A stretch of DNA of 59,611 bases. Origin: Bacteroidales bacterium (GTDB lineage: Bacteria > Bacteroidota > Bacteroidia > Bacteroidales > UBA10428). The position numbers and the translations under genes are program-made. Under the pieces are notes generated by a model. That model was not told where the DNA came from, made no database searches, and saw only the letters and a list, made by a program, of their open reading frames with translations. This document shows positions 1 to 8,048 of this stretch, piece by piece. The stretch spans positions 1-59,611 of the forward strand of contig JAFGTR010000108.1 in the NCBI GenBank assembly GCA_016934055.1. Direction: 5' to 3'. Each line of letters starts with the position of its first letter. The stretch's first letter is position 1.

Positions 1-169
1 AACATCATCTGAAAAGGCTTTATCATATGAATTATAAAAGATTATAGCTTAACTAAACGATATTGATTCTTAATTCTTAAATCATATGAAGATTTTTATA
101 ACCGGCAACTTGAATTATTTACAGAGCAAATAATATTTCAATAACCTACTCCCGACAAAGCAGTATCAC

Positions 170-673
170 ATGGAAATAATGCAGGCAAGAGATTCAGACT
201 TCATTGAGATTCTTTATTTATTAAAGATTTGCATTTTTGATATGAACAAAAACGGATTGAAGCATTGGAACAATGTATACCCGGGACCGGACGTGATAAG
301 TGATGATCTGGCAAAAAGGAACATATACCTTGCAAAGGATAAAGGTGTTTGCAAAGGCATGGTGACCATTGACCGCGATGAGCCCGACGACTACAAAAAA
401 ATTCAGTGGCCCAATGCTGCCGGAAAACCTCTTTATCTGCACCGGCTTGCTGTACACCCCAGCTGGCAGGGTCAGGGAATAGCCAAAATGCTGCTTGATT
501 TTGCAGAGGATTATGCCGTTAAAAACGGTTTTGATGCCCTCCGTATTGATGTATACAGTACCAGTACCCAGGCCCGGAATCTTTGTGTCAAACAAAGCTT
601 TAATGAAGCCGGTAATTTCTTCAGCGTTTTTCAGCAACAGCCTTTTGTTTGCTACGAGAAAAAAATCGGGTAA
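170..673 (+). CDS. GNAT family N-acetyltransferase
   Basis: This 167-residue protein matches the GNAT fold in length and layout. The acetyl-CoA pyrophosphate-binding motif (Q/RxxGxG/A) is visible as QGQGIA at residues 100-105, preceded by the usual beta-4 strand (LYLHRLAVHP). A Met three codons in is an alternative start. The substrate cannot be told from sequence; GNAT enzymes transfer acetyl from acetyl-CoA to an amine. It stands alone, with about 200 bp of AT-rich DNA before the next gene on the same strand. Confidence 0.85.
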   Translation: MEIMQARDSDFIEILYLLKICIFDMNKNGLKHWNNVYPGPDVISDDLAKRNIYLAKDKGVCKGMVTIDRDEPDDYKKIQWPNAAGKPLYLHRLAVHPSWQGQGIAKMLLDFAEDYAVKNGFDALRIDVYSTSTQARNLCVKQSFNEAGNFFSVFQQQPFVCYEKKIG

Positions 674-873
674 AAAATATCAACAGGTTTAAGAAAGGAT
701 TCTGTTTTCTGTTTTATATTCATTTGATATAGAATAGAATAAGCGTCAGCGTGTATGTTTATTTGAAATAATTATGAACAATTATTACCTCACCTGTATC
801 TTTTTATAAAATACTGCGTAATCTTGTGCTGCAATTCTAATCATAAAACCTCACGTTATAATGTATTAAAAAG

Positions 874-2841
874 ATGAAACATAACGGTATCCAGGCCGGC
901 AAATCCCGTAAAAACGGCCACGCATTAACTCCGAAATTCGGTCCTGTCGATAATCTGGAGAGTTATTTGCAACCCGACTGGTGGAGAAGGATCTTTAACT
1001 CCATGTATTTAAAAACCGATGCTGACGTTGTAGAAGATAAACAGATTACCAACAGGGAAATAGATTTATTTATGGAATTTCTCAGTTTGGATAAGAATAT
1101 GGTGATCCTTGATCTTGCCTGCGGACAGGGCCGGCATACGCTTGAGCTGGCCAGGCGCGGATTCAGATTTGTCAACGGGCTCGACCGTTCTCATTATCTG
1201 ATAAGAAAAGCCAAGAATACATGTGTATCAGAAGGCCTTACGGCGAATTTCAAGGAAGGCGATGCGAGAAAGTTGCCATACCAGACCGATACCTTCGATC
1301 TGGTTATGATATTGGGCAATAGTTTTGGGTATTTTGAAAGCCTGGACGATGATATGAAGATTCTCAGGGAAGTTTTTCGTGTATTAAAGCCTAATGGTCG
1401 TTTTTTAATTGATGTTGCCGACGGCAATTACCTGCGGGATAATTATAATCCACGCAGCTGGGAGTGGATAGACAATAAGCACTTCGTCTGCCGGGAGCGT
1501 TCTCTTGCTTCGGATAAACAACGTCTTATTTCACGCGAAGTGATTTCCAATATACACAAAGGTGTTATTGTAGATCAGTTTTATGCTGAGCGTTTATATT
1601 CCCATGAGTCACTGCAGGAAATACTTACACAATGTGGTTACAAAGACATCAGTTTCATGGGTAATTATACCACTGATTCAAAGCGTAACCAGGATCTGGG
1701 TATGATGGAACGAAGGATAATCGTAACTGCTGCCGCACGGAAAGAATGGACGCCTGTTAAAGCTAAAAAGGCCGGCTTAAAAACTGTAGCCGTTGTTATG
1801 GGAGATCCGGAAAGACCTGATATTATTAAACCGTTGAATGTGTTTGACAGGGATGATATTGAAACAGTGATGAATCTGAAGATAGCTCTTGGAGAGCTTA
1901 AAGATTACCGATTCCTTTATTATTCTAACCATGCCACTATTTTTAATGATCTGCAAAAACTCAAAGGCAGGATTGATTTTGTGTTTAACCTTTGTGATGA
2001 GGGATTTAACAATAATCCGCGCATGGAACTTCATGTTCCGGCTATGCTGGAGATTCTTGGCATACCTTATACCGGTTCAAATCCTCAATGTCTGACGTAT
2101 TGCTATGATAAATCCCTGATACGTGGCATTGCACAGGAAATGGGCGTACCTGTAGCACGTGGCCTGTATATCAAGCCCGAGGACAATGTATTCGAAATGA
2201 ACATCGATTTTCCGGTGATCATCAAGCCTAATTACGGAGACAGCAGTTTTGGCATTACCCGTGAAAGTGTGGCCAACAATCTTGAAGAACTGAACGATGC
2301 GATTATAAGGATAAGAGAAAAGGTGGGATTTGAAAATCCTGTCCTTCTTGAAGAATTTCTTACCGGGAAAGACCTGACAATTGGTATTATCGGTAACCCC
2401 CCTGATCCTTATACTTTTTTGCCTGTTGTTGAAGAAGACTATTCAGATTTGCCGGCCGGCCTGCCCAGAATCTGTGGTTATGAAGCCAAATGGCTGGCTG
2501 ATTCACCTTATTTCAAATTGTTAAAGTCAGTACCGGCAAATCTGCCGGAAGAGACAGAGAAGGTGATTATGGAGCATTGCCTGAGGCTTTTTGAGAGACT
2601 GGATTGCAAAGATTATGTACGGTTTGACTGGAGGCTTGATCAGGGTGGTATCCCCAAATTACTTGAGGTGAATCCCAATCCCGGATGGTGTTGGGATGGG
2701 CATCTGGCAAAGATGGCGGCTATAAAAGGCATTTCGTACCCTGATATGCTGCTTGGTATTCTGCAAACGGCAGAACAGCGTATCAACAATGTGATACAAG
2801 GCGTAAAGACAGAAGAAAGGAAGGCAATGGTAAATGTATAG
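874..2841 (+). CDS. Fusion of SAM-dependent methyltransferase and D-Ala-D-Ala-ligase-like ATP-grasp enzyme
   Basis: The 655-residue protein has two enzyme halves. Residues about 60-290 are a class I methyltransferase: motif I is LDLACGQGR at 79-87, followed by the post-I acidic position (GLDRS) and a GDARKLPYQTDTFDLV segment. Residues about 300-640 are an ATP-grasp ligase of the D-Ala-D-Ala ligase type, with VIIKPNYGDSSFGI (ATP-binding Lys), LLEEFLTGKDL and the metal-binding LLEVNPNPG near the C-terminus. The family ligates a carboxylate to an amine via an acyl phosphate; the methyltransferase half could modify substrate or product. The gene is monocistronic and ends in a hairpin shared with the convergent gene. 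The substrate is unknown, and a cell-wall ligase role is unlikely because of the fusion. Confidence 0.85.
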   Translation: MKHNGIQAGKSRKNGHALTPKFGPVDNLESYLQPDWWRRIFNSMYLKTDADVVEDKQITNREIDLFMEFLSLDKNMVILDLACGQGRHTLELARRGFRFVNGLDRSHYLIRKAKNTCVSEGLTANFKEGDARKLPYQTDTFDLVMILGNSFGYFESLDDDMKILREVFRVLKPNGRFLIDVADGNYLRDNYNPRSWEWIDNKHFVCRERSLASDKQRLISREVISNIHKGVIVDQFYAERLYSHESLQEILTQCGYKDISFMGNYTTDSKRNQDLGMMERRIIVTAAARKEWTPVKAKKAGLKTVAVVMGDPERPDIIKPLNVFDRDDIETVMNLKIALGELKDYRFLYYSNHATIFNDLQKLKGRIDFVFNLCDEGFNNNPRMELHVPAMLEILGIPYTGSNPQCLTYCYDKSLIRGIAQEMGVPVARGLYIKPEDNVFEMNIDFPVIIKPNYGDSSFGITRESVANNLEELNDAIIRIREKVGFENPVLLEEFLTGKDLTIGIIGNPPDPYTFLPVVEEDYSDLPAGLPRICGYEAKWLADSPYFKLLKSVPANLPEETEKVIMEHCLRLFERLDCKDYVRFDWRLDQGGIPKLLEVNPNPGWCWDGHLAKMAAIKGISYPDMLLGILQTAEQRINNVIQGVKTEERKAMVNV

Positions 2842-2871
2842 GGGCAACCCTTTTGGTTGCCCTCTCTTTTT
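2842..2871. terminator. Intrinsic terminator between convergent genes
   Basis: GGGCAACC (2842-2849) pairs with GGTTGCCC (2855-2862) around a 5-nt loop and is followed by a T-rich run. It lies immediately after the stop codon at 2839-2841 and before the convergent stop at 2882, so it may serve both strands, although the T-run is best on the plus strand. Confidence 0.75.
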
Positions 2872-2881
2872 CAGCTCCTGT

Positions 2882-3904
2882 TTATTTCATAAACAATTTA
2901 TTCCATTCGCGTTTGGCACGTTTTTCCCATGCGTGGCTGTGAAAGGCATAACTTGCAATCAGGGGTAATACTGTTGTGGCTTCAGCGTATACCATCTGTT
3001 CATATTTTGTGTCTACTTTACCCCATGAAGAGGCTTCTTTCAGGGTTGATGATGAACAGGCCCCGTCCCGCGAATCAGCAACCGTAATCTGAACGGCGTA
3101 TTTATGCGTAGGTACAGGTTTCCCAAGGATTTCGGCACATACAACGACATCCTGGGCAAAATTCTTCGGAACCCCGCCTCCTATCATGAATAAACCTGTT
3201 GTGTTGGCGGCAATTTTTATCATGGTTAATTCTCTGAAATCCCGCACCGAATCAATGGTAACATGTTTCCCGGGATTCTCCCACTGATGCTTTACAAGTC
3301 CGAACCCGGCACTGCTGTCAGAAAAGGCCGGACAGAAAACAGGAACATTGTGTTCATAAGCGGTTTGTACAAGAGAATCCTTTTTTACCGAGTTTTTAAC
3401 CAGATATTTACCAAGCTCCATGATAAACTCACGTGAGCTATATGGACGTGGTTTTAAAGAATCAGCAACAAGCTTTATGGTTCCGTCGCATACCTGAAGA
3501 TCATCTTCATCAATATATGTGTCATAAATGCGGTCAATATAATACTCCCGCAGTTTTTTGTCCGGCACATCCTGGCTGCCACGAAAGTGTCTGAATCCCA
3601 ATGCTTCAAAAAAATCCATGTCTATAATAGAAGCTCCGGTAGCCACAATAACATCAATCATCCTGCTTTTCAACATATCAACATATACCTGCATACAACC
3701 TCCGGCGCTCGTGCTTCCCGCAAGTGTGAGGATAGTGGTGCATTCTTTGTCGTTTATCATTTTCATCAGTATATCGGCAGCATTCGCTGTATCACGCGAA
3801 GAAAATGACATTTTCCGCATGGCGTTAATTAGATGTGTCGAATCGAATGATTTAATATCAATGTGTTCAATCGTTTCTTTGAGTAATTCTCGTTTTGCTG
3901 TCAT
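2882..3904 (-). CDS. Deoxyhypusine-synthase family protein
   Basis: The 340-residue protein is recognisable as a deoxyhypusine synthase (DHS) homologue. It has an N-terminal LAGSTSAGG nucleotide-binding segment, IGGGVPKNF, and the conserved SSWGKV stretch, whose Lys (about residue 296) corresponds to the catalytic Lys that forms the enzyme-butylamine intermediate in DHS. Bacteria lack eIF5A, so bacterial family members are thought to act in polyamine chemistry (for example homospermidine formation) or on unknown acceptors. The start at 3904 is followed upstream by a TAAGTTTG -7 box (3928 to 3921). A perfect palindrome sits between it and a divergent promoter. The family is certain; the reaction is not. 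Confidence 0.85.
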   Translation of the reverse strand: MTAKRELLKETIEHIDIKSFDSTHLINAMRKMSFSSRDTANAADILMKMINDKECTTILTLAGSTSAGGCMQVYVDMLKSRMIDVIVATGASIIDMDFFEALGFRHFRGSQDVPDKKLREYYIDRIYDTYIDEDDLQVCDGTIKLVADSLKPRPYSSREFIMELGKYLVKNSVKKDSLVQTAYEHNVPVFCPAFSDSSAGFGLVKHQWENPGKHVTIDSVRDFRELTMIKIAANTTGLFMIGGGVPKNFAQDVVVCAEILGKPVPTHKYAVQITVADSRDGACSSSTLKEASSWGKVDTKYEQMVYAEATTVLPLIASYAFHSHAWEKRAKREWNKLFMK

Positions 3905-3945
3905 GCCTTTTAAGTTTCTGCAAACTTATAATTTCAGCCGGATAA

Positions 3946-3960
3946 TTCACAATATGTGAA
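3946..3960. promoter_or_regulatory. Palindromic candidate operator between divergent promoters
   Basis: TTCACAATATGTGAA is a perfect 6-3-6 inverted repeat. It lies at the -33 region of the minus-strand promoter (-7 box TAAGTTTG at 3928-3921) and about 10 bp upstream of the plus-strand -33 element at 3970. Position and symmetry suggest a dimeric regulator site; the regulator is unknown. Confidence 0.45.
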
Positions 3961-3969
3961 AAAAAATGT

Positions 3970-4000
3970 TTGATATTCATTTAAATCCTTACTACATTTG
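3970..4000 (+). promoter_or_regulatory. Bacteroidota-type promoter for the small ORF at 4047
   Basis: TTG at 3970-3972, a 20-bp spacer and TACATTTG at 3993-4000 match the TTG-N19/20-TAnnTTTG consensus of the primary sigma factor of Bacteroidota. The next start codon is 47 bp downstream. Confidence 0.65.
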
Positions 4001-4046
4001 CGGTTCAAAATGGTGTTCTTTTAAATTCTCACCAAAACGAAGACTT

Positions 4047-4235
4047 ATGGATAAATGTAAGTGTATTAAGGAGTTTAATGACGCAGATGTGTCATTTTCA
4101 GAGAATTACTTTTACGACTATGATTATATTCCAACTGTAGCCAATTATTCGGCAACTTACCGTGTATATCACGACCTGCAATCCTTCCGAAGATTCTCAC
4201 TGATTGAGTTCAAGGAATATTTTAAAAGATATTAG
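4047..4235 (+). CDS. Small hypothetical protein (62 aa)
   Basis: I do not recognise this protein. The ATG at 4047 (MDKCKCIKEF) is chosen over an in-frame ATG at 3966 because the likely promoter -7 box lies at 3993-4000, downstream of the earlier codon. The product is short, rich in Tyr, Asp and Phe, with two N-terminal Cys (CKC) and no membrane segment or signal peptide. The promoter is the main reason to think it is real. Confidence 0.45.
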   Translation: MDKCKCIKEFNDADVSFSENYFYDYDYIPTVANYSATYRVYHDLQSFRRFSLIEFKEYFKRY

Positions 4236-4602
4236 TTACATCAGCATAGCGGTTGTGCACGAAAGTCTTGCCTGTGAATTTTCCAGCCTCAGCCAAAAGC
4301 AAAGAAGCGGTATCGAAAGTTAAATAGCGCAGTCCGTTAACGGAATCCCCGGATACTTAAAATGCTTCCATATCGGAGAAACGGGCATCCTGTGCAGAAG
4401 AACCGGCCGTTCAGGTCAGGTAACTGATGGATATAGTCTCCTTCTTTCTGACAGAAAAATAAATAAAAAATAAAGAAAATATAGAGGTGTTAAAACCTAT
4501 AACAGAAAGGACAGAAAGAAAGGATAATAATATAAATTTTAGGTTTTTAGGATATTAAGAATTGTTTCTCAGGTTTAATAAGTATATTTGCTGATTAATG
4601 AT
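4236..4602. other. Gene-free stretch upstream of the insertion sequence
   Basis: No credible coding region is seen. The second half is AT-rich with A/G-rich runs (4450-4540) and ends in the flank of the insertion sequence. It could hold decayed sequence. Confidence 0.5.
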
Positions 4603-4619
4603 GCGAATTAAGAGTTGAA
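4603..4619. repeat. Left terminal inverted repeat of the IS
   Basis: GCGAATTAAGAGTTGAA, one mismatch to the complement of the right end. It contains the transposase stop codon region (4608-4610). Confidence 0.8.
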
Positions 4620-5516
4620 CATTAAATATATGAATGCAGCTGCGATCTTACCAAAGACATGAACTAACAAACCTTTTGTAGACCGCACCTTTGACGCTCT
4701 TTGAATATCTGTTTTTTCAATGATCCAGTTAAACAACGATTCGATTGGTTGTCTGACACTGGATACTGCCCTGGAATAAATATCAATGGCTGCTTTATCA
4801 CGCTGCCTGAGTATCTCAGGTTGATTTTTAACAGCCTTAACTGGTGTCAATATTCTTGAATTAGAGGTGTTTTCCATATCTTTTAAAAGCTCTGCATCAC
4901 AATAAATCTTATCTCCATAGAATGTTCTGTTGGGTATATTGCTCCAGTTTTGCCTGTGCACGTTCAGATCATGCTCAGATGCAGGCGTAATCACAATGTT
5001 TTCCGGGAATGGCCGATGATTTGGTCTATGATATGCCAGTGTGTGTAGCTTTAAACCAAAGTAATACATGCTTTTAGTTGAACAGTATCCCTTATCCGTT
5101 AATTCTCTTGCTACAGAGGGAACCCGTTTCCCAGAACAAGTAATTATGGGTAGCGAATCGATTAAACTGGCATCAAGATCACAGTCATCGGGACGACATC
5201 CGGAAAGCAGCAATTCTGATAAATACCGGAATGCCTCGCTTAAGCGATTTATTCTCGTATTATATGCTACATAGCTTGGAAGCAATGGAAACCAGGATCG
5301 CAGATGATCACTTGCGTATTGATGGATTTGCTTTAACTTTAATCGTTGTTCCACGTGCATGGCATACAGATAGATTGTCATCACTTCCTGATCTGTAAAA
5401 TCAGGATGATCGTTATTACTGAAGCGCTCGCAGAGGCTTCTTAGTTTTGAATTATATATATCACAGATATACAAATAGATAGAAATTAATTTTATTTCTT
5501 TAACCTTGGGAATCAT
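4608..5516 (-). CDS. DDE transposase, IS982-like
   Basis: The 302-residue protein has the architecture of IS982-type transposases: an N-terminal helical part with FTDQEVMTIYLYA and WFPLLPSYVAYNTRINRL, then an RNase H-like core. Candidate acidic residues are D120 (in SLIDSLPI), D202 (in YGDKIYCD) and E259 (in RQPIESLFNW), followed by the conserved KTDIQRASKVRS stretch. The full length and intact frame suggest an active or recently active element. It catalyses DNA cut-and-paste at the terminal repeats. The exact IS family is from memory of the motif pattern and is less sure than the transposase call. Confidence 0.88.
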   Translation of the reverse strand: MIPKVKEIKLISIYLYICDIYNSKLRSLCERFSNNDHPDFTDQEVMTIYLYAMHVEQRLKLKQIHQYASDHLRSWFPLLPSYVAYNTRINRLSEAFRYLSELLLSGCRPDDCDLDASLIDSLPIITCSGKRVPSVARELTDKGYCSTKSMYYFGLKLHTLAYHRPNHRPFPENIVITPASEHDLNVHRQNWSNIPNRTFYGDKIYCDAELLKDMENTSNSRILTPVKAVKNQPEILRQRDKAAIDIYSRAVSSVRQPIESLFNWIIEKTDIQRASKVRSTKGLLVHVFGKIAAAFIYLMFNS

Positions 5517-5632
5517 AATTACGACATATTTAGAAGTTATGCCATAATATATTGATTTCCAAGGTTTTAATCAAATTTTATGTGTATAATTTATTGACAA
5601 TCAGAATTTTATATGTTAATAACTTTCTCTAT

Positions 5633-5649
5633 TTCAACCCTTAATTCGC
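5633..5649. repeat. Right terminal inverted repeat of the IS
   Basis: The complement reads GCGAATTAAGGGTTGAA. The same sequence, with upstream AATTAAT, occurs alone at about 29.22 kb. Confidence 0.8.
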
Positions 5650-5667
5650 ATTAATTATAATCATATT

Positions 5668-5859
5668 ATGAACAACGGAACAGTAAAATTCTATAATGAA
5701 TCAAAAGGATTCGGATTCATTAAAGACGCAAATTCAGCGAAAGAATACTTTGTGCATTCATCAGGATTAAAAGACAGTATCAAAGAGAATGATGAAGTAA
5801 CGTTCGATCTTGAACAGGGAAAAAAAGGATTAAATGCAGTAAATGTTAAACTGGCTTAG
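5668..5859 (+). CDS. Cold-shock domain protein (CspA family)
   Basis: The 63-residue protein is a single cold-shock domain of standard length. Both RNA-binding motifs are present: RNP1 as KGFGFIK (about 12-18) and RNP2 as YFVHSSG (about 27-33). Such proteins bind single-stranded RNA or DNA and act as RNA chaperones. The start codon is only 18 bp from the right end of the insertion sequence, so the native leader has been displaced. A weak outward candidate -7 (TAACTTTC, 5620-5627) lies inside the element end. A strong intrinsic terminator follows. Confidence 0.93.
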   Translation: MNNGTVKFYNESKGFGFIKDANSAKEYFVHSSGLKDSIKENDEVTFDLEQGKKGLNAVNVKLA

Positions 5860-5887
5860 TTTGCATATTCACCCCGTTTAAAATTTT

Positions 5888-5916
5888 AAGCCTCACCTAA
5901 CGTGAGGCTTTTTTTT
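5888..5916 (+). terminator. Intrinsic terminator of the cold-shock gene
   Basis: AAGCCTCAC (5888-5896) pairs perfectly with GTGAGGCTT (5902-5910) around a 5-nt loop and runs into a T tract. A near-identical stem recurs at 18431. Confidence 0.9.
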
Positions 5917-5973
5917 GTTTATTCCCTGACCAGCTGAAAAGTCAGGATGGCACCAGGTTATCAGAAAATGTGT

Positions 5974-6035
5974 GAATGATACAACGAATATCCGGAATTA
6001 TGTAATGGTTTGCGGAATATGACCACCTACCTTTG
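5974..6035 (+). promoter_or_regulatory. Regulon promoter module A (upstream of the OMP gene)
   Basis: Half-site 1 GAATGATACAAC (5974-5985), half-site 2 GAATTATGTAAT (5995-6006) starting 21 bp later, and -7 box TACCTTTG (6028-6035) starting 33 bp after half-site 2. The extended left side reads TGTGTGAAT, as in most other copies. No good -33 TTG is present at the right spacing, which fits activator-dependent transcription. Confidence 0.8.
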
Positions 6036-6096
6036 TCAAGATAATAATTAACTCATACACATTAAATTAATGGCAATATAAAGTAATCAAATTAAA

Positions 6097-6780
6097 ATGA
6101 AAAATTCAAGAGAAAACATCATCATGTGCATATTTGCTGCCGCATTACTATTTGTGGGGACATTAAAAGCAGAGGCACAAAAAGCTGAATTCGGCTTTCG
6201 GTTCATGCCAACATTTTCTTCCTTCGAGATGAAAACTTTTTCCGGTGGTACGGTAAAAGGGAAGGTAACGCTCGGGTTTGGTGCCGGAGCATTCCTGGGA
6301 TTTAATTTTACTGATAATGTCGGAATACAGGGAGAAGTAATCTACAATTCCATTTCACAGAAATATAAAGAACTGGATGTTGAACAGAAAGTTAATTTGA
6401 GATATGTTAACATTCCCTTATTGCTTTCACTCAATACGGGTAAATCAAAGCAGGTCAATGGAAATCTGGTAGCGGGTCTGCAAATTGGAATTAGTGCAGG
6501 AAACAGTATTACAACATCGGGCAGTATTGAGGGCATTAACAACGCGCAGGCCATACTTTCAGTGAAGAAAGGTGACCTTGGTTTTGCTTACGGTGGCGGT
6601 GTTGACTTCGGAATAAACCCAATGGGAACTTTTCGCCTGGGCGTTGGATTCCGTGGTGTTTATGGCCTGGTTGACATCAGCGACAATAATACCAGTACTA
6701 CTACTGATGCTTATTACATTCTCGACAAGACGCATATTAAAACATATTCAGGTTACGTCGGGTTTTCATTGCTTTTCTGA
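6097..6780 (+). CDS. Outer-membrane beta-barrel protein (PorT/OmpW-like small barrel)
   Basis: The 227-residue protein has an N-terminal signal peptide (hydrophobic IIMCIFAAALLFVGTLKAEAQ, with processing probably after the Ala-rich segment). The rest alternates polar and hydrophobic strands typical of 8-stranded barrels (GFGAGAFLGFNFTDNVGIQGEVIYN, GDLGFAYGGGVDFGI) and ends with an aromatic residue (LLF), the usual outer-membrane insertion signal. No catalytic residue is visible. It is the first gene downstream of promoter module A, so it is probably induced with the small stress genes that follow. Confidence 0.8.
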   Translation: MKNSRENIIMCIFAAALLFVGTLKAEAQKAEFGFRFMPTFSSFEMKTFSGGTVKGKVTLGFGAGAFLGFNFTDNVGIQGEVIYNSISQKYKELDVEQKVNLRYVNIPLLLSLNTGKSKQVNGNLVAGLQIGISAGNSITTSGSIEGINNAQAILSVKKGDLGFAYGGGVDFGINPMGTFRLGVGFRGVYGLVDISDNNTSTTTDAYYILDKTHIKTYSGYVGFSLLF

Positions 6781-6838
6781 TAGAACCGGCCTTGAGAAAT
6801 ACAATAAACAGACTGGTAATTCATAAACGGGAATGTGT

Positions 6839-6900
6839 GAATGATGTAAGTTATTACAATAATTATGCAACGGTTTCCGGAGCATAGATACATACCTTTG
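6839..6900 (+). promoter_or_regulatory. Regulon promoter module B (upstream of the lmo0937-family gene)
   Basis: Half-site 1 GAATGATGTAAG (6839-6850), half-site 2 TAATTATGCAAC (6860-6871), -7 box TACCTTTG (6893-6900). Spacings are 21 and 33 bp, identical to module A. The start codon is 92 bp downstream of the -7 box. Confidence 0.82.
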
Positions 6901-6991
6901 GTTAAACAATAGTTTACTCATATGCTGCGAGTCGCCAACAATAAAGGGAAAGCATTTCATATATTATTTATTCATCAATAAAACCAAAATC

Positions 6992-7147
6992 ATGGGAAAT
7001 TTTCTTTATCTCCTGGCAGTAATTCTGTTTATCGCATGGGCGATCGGAGTCTTTGGCTTCAATGCCGGAGGCATCATACACGTTCTTCTTGTTGTGGCAG
7101 TAGTTGCAATATTAATCAGGATTATTCAGGGAAGAAGAGTCCTTTAA
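6992..7147 (+). CDS. lmo0937/DUF5670-family small membrane protein (51 aa)
   Basis: Translation from the ATG at 6992 gives MGNFLYLLAVILFIAW at the N-terminus, then a GVFGFNAGGIIHVLLVVAVV core and a basic C-terminus (QGRRVL). This is the pattern of the lmo0937 family: two short hydrophobic helices joined by a Gly/Asn turn. The function is unknown; members are small inner-membrane proteins often seen in stress regulons. A related gene with the same GIIH core lies at 8946. It is driven by promoter module B. Confidence 0.82.
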   Translation: MGNFLYLLAVILFIAWAIGVFGFNAGGIIHVLLVVAVVAILIRIIQGRRVL

Positions 7148-7530
7148 CATCATTGCTTCAATTCTTCTTTGACAAATTACCTGAAAGCCTGAATGCACGT
7201 CTGGTCAGACGGAATTCCAGGCTTGTTTTGCAGTTAGGGGTTATAAACATTGTCGTTCAACTCCCTAACGCTATTCACTCATTCGGTCAGCTTATATATA
7301 TCCCAATCCGGCTTCTGTCATTGTTTCATTCGATATTGGCCGCAATGGCAATACAGTAATAAAAATGAATATTTACCATGTTATGATAACATGGGTGAAG
7401 TCAGAAATGTTGAAACAGAATCATCAGCACATTAATATTGGCGATTTATGCAACGAGATATAGGGTTGAAATCAAATAGCATTTATACACAGTCCCTGAA
7501 TAACGATCGGTTCAATTTAAATCAATAAAA
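7148..7530. other. Gene-free stretch, possibly decayed
   Basis: Open frames here are short and resemble nothing I recognise. The 3' part (7418-7485) holds a degraded-looking version of the regulon promoter module, upstream of the CsbD-like gene at 7531. Confidence 0.5.
7443..7485 (+). promoter_or_regulatory. Weak candidate regulon half-site upstream of the first CsbD-like gene
   Basis: GATTTATGCAAC (7443-7454) matches half-site 2 at 10 of 12 positions. A TAGCATTTA stretch begins at 7477, 34 bp later. Half-site 1 at the expected position is not convincing; GAATCAT occurs at 7418, but 25 bp away. It may be a degenerate ninth module. Confidence 0.3.
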
Positions 7531-7716
7531 ATGGAAAAAGAATTTGATGTTTATTATTGGAACAGCCTTAAAGGCAAACTCAAGGAGAATTATCCGATAC
7601 TGACAAATTCCGATTTGTTGTGGAGACAAGGTACAGAGGAAGATTTGCTCAGGACGATAGCATTTAAGCTTGGAAAAACCAAGAGACAACTGCAGGAAAT
7701 TATTGAAAATTATTAA
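7531..7716 (+). CDS. CsbD-like small stress protein (61 aa)
   Basis: The 61-residue protein reads YYWNSLKGKLKENYPILTNSDL near its N-terminus and KLGKTKRQLQEIIENY at its end. This is the layout of CsbD-type proteins: WxxxKGKxKxxxxxLTDxDL, then a helical C-terminus with a GKTK-type turn. It is soluble, highly charged and helical. CsbD proteins are general-stress markers without a defined activity. A paralogue with the same layout lies at 8049. Confidence 0.7.
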   Translation: MEKEFDVYYWNSLKGKLKENYPILTNSDLLWRQGTEEDLLRTIAFKLGKTKRQLQEIIENY

Positions 7717-8048
7717 CCTGTAATTTTCACTGCATAATCAATACTCATCATAAAAGGAAGATAATTGAAATGAATTACCTTTATTGGATCATTCCGGCAG
7801 TGATATTGCCATTAGACGGAAGACCAAAAGAAAAGTAAGTTCTGCGACATTTAGGGAATTTTGCTTGACAGGACCTTGCCGGCCGCAAATCTGCTGGATT
7901 TATTAATTTTCATTGGTATATTGATATTATTATGTATAATAAGATGTATGAATTATGTAATTTTTTATAAGAATTGTGTAACATTTTTAATAAACTTATC
8001 CAGTACTTTTATATTAGGGAAATTTTGTCTTATAAAAAACCAGGCAAT
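7717..8048. other. Intergenic region with promoter module D
   Basis: Apart from module D (7950-8011), it holds only a 22-codon ORF (ATG at 7770) with a short hydrophobic N-terminus, which I do not call a gene. Confidence 0.5.
7950..8011 (+). promoter_or_regulatory. Regulon promoter module D (upstream of CsbD-like and AraC-like genes)
   Basis: Half-site 1 GAATTATGTAAT (7950-7961), half-site 2 GAATTGTGTAAC (7971-7982), -7 box TACTTTTA (8004-8011). Spacings are again exactly 21 and 33 bp. The CsbD-like ATG is 38 bp downstream. Confidence 0.8.

Larger units (their letters stand above)
4603..5649 (-). mobile_element. Insertion sequence with 17-bp terminal inverted repeats, IS982-like
   Basis: The left end GCGAATTAAGAGTTGAA (4603-4619) and the reverse complement of the right end, GCGAATTAAGGGTTGAA (5633-5649), match at 16 of 17 bases and bracket one transposase gene. 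Flanks ATTAATGAT (4594-4602) and ATTAATTAT (5650-5658) match at 8 of 9 and could be a target-site duplication. However, part of ATTAAT also precedes a solo end copy at 29.2 kb, so the exact boundary is uncertain. The left repeat overlaps the transposase stop codon. The element lies 18 bp upstream of a cold-shock gene. Confidence 0.8.
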
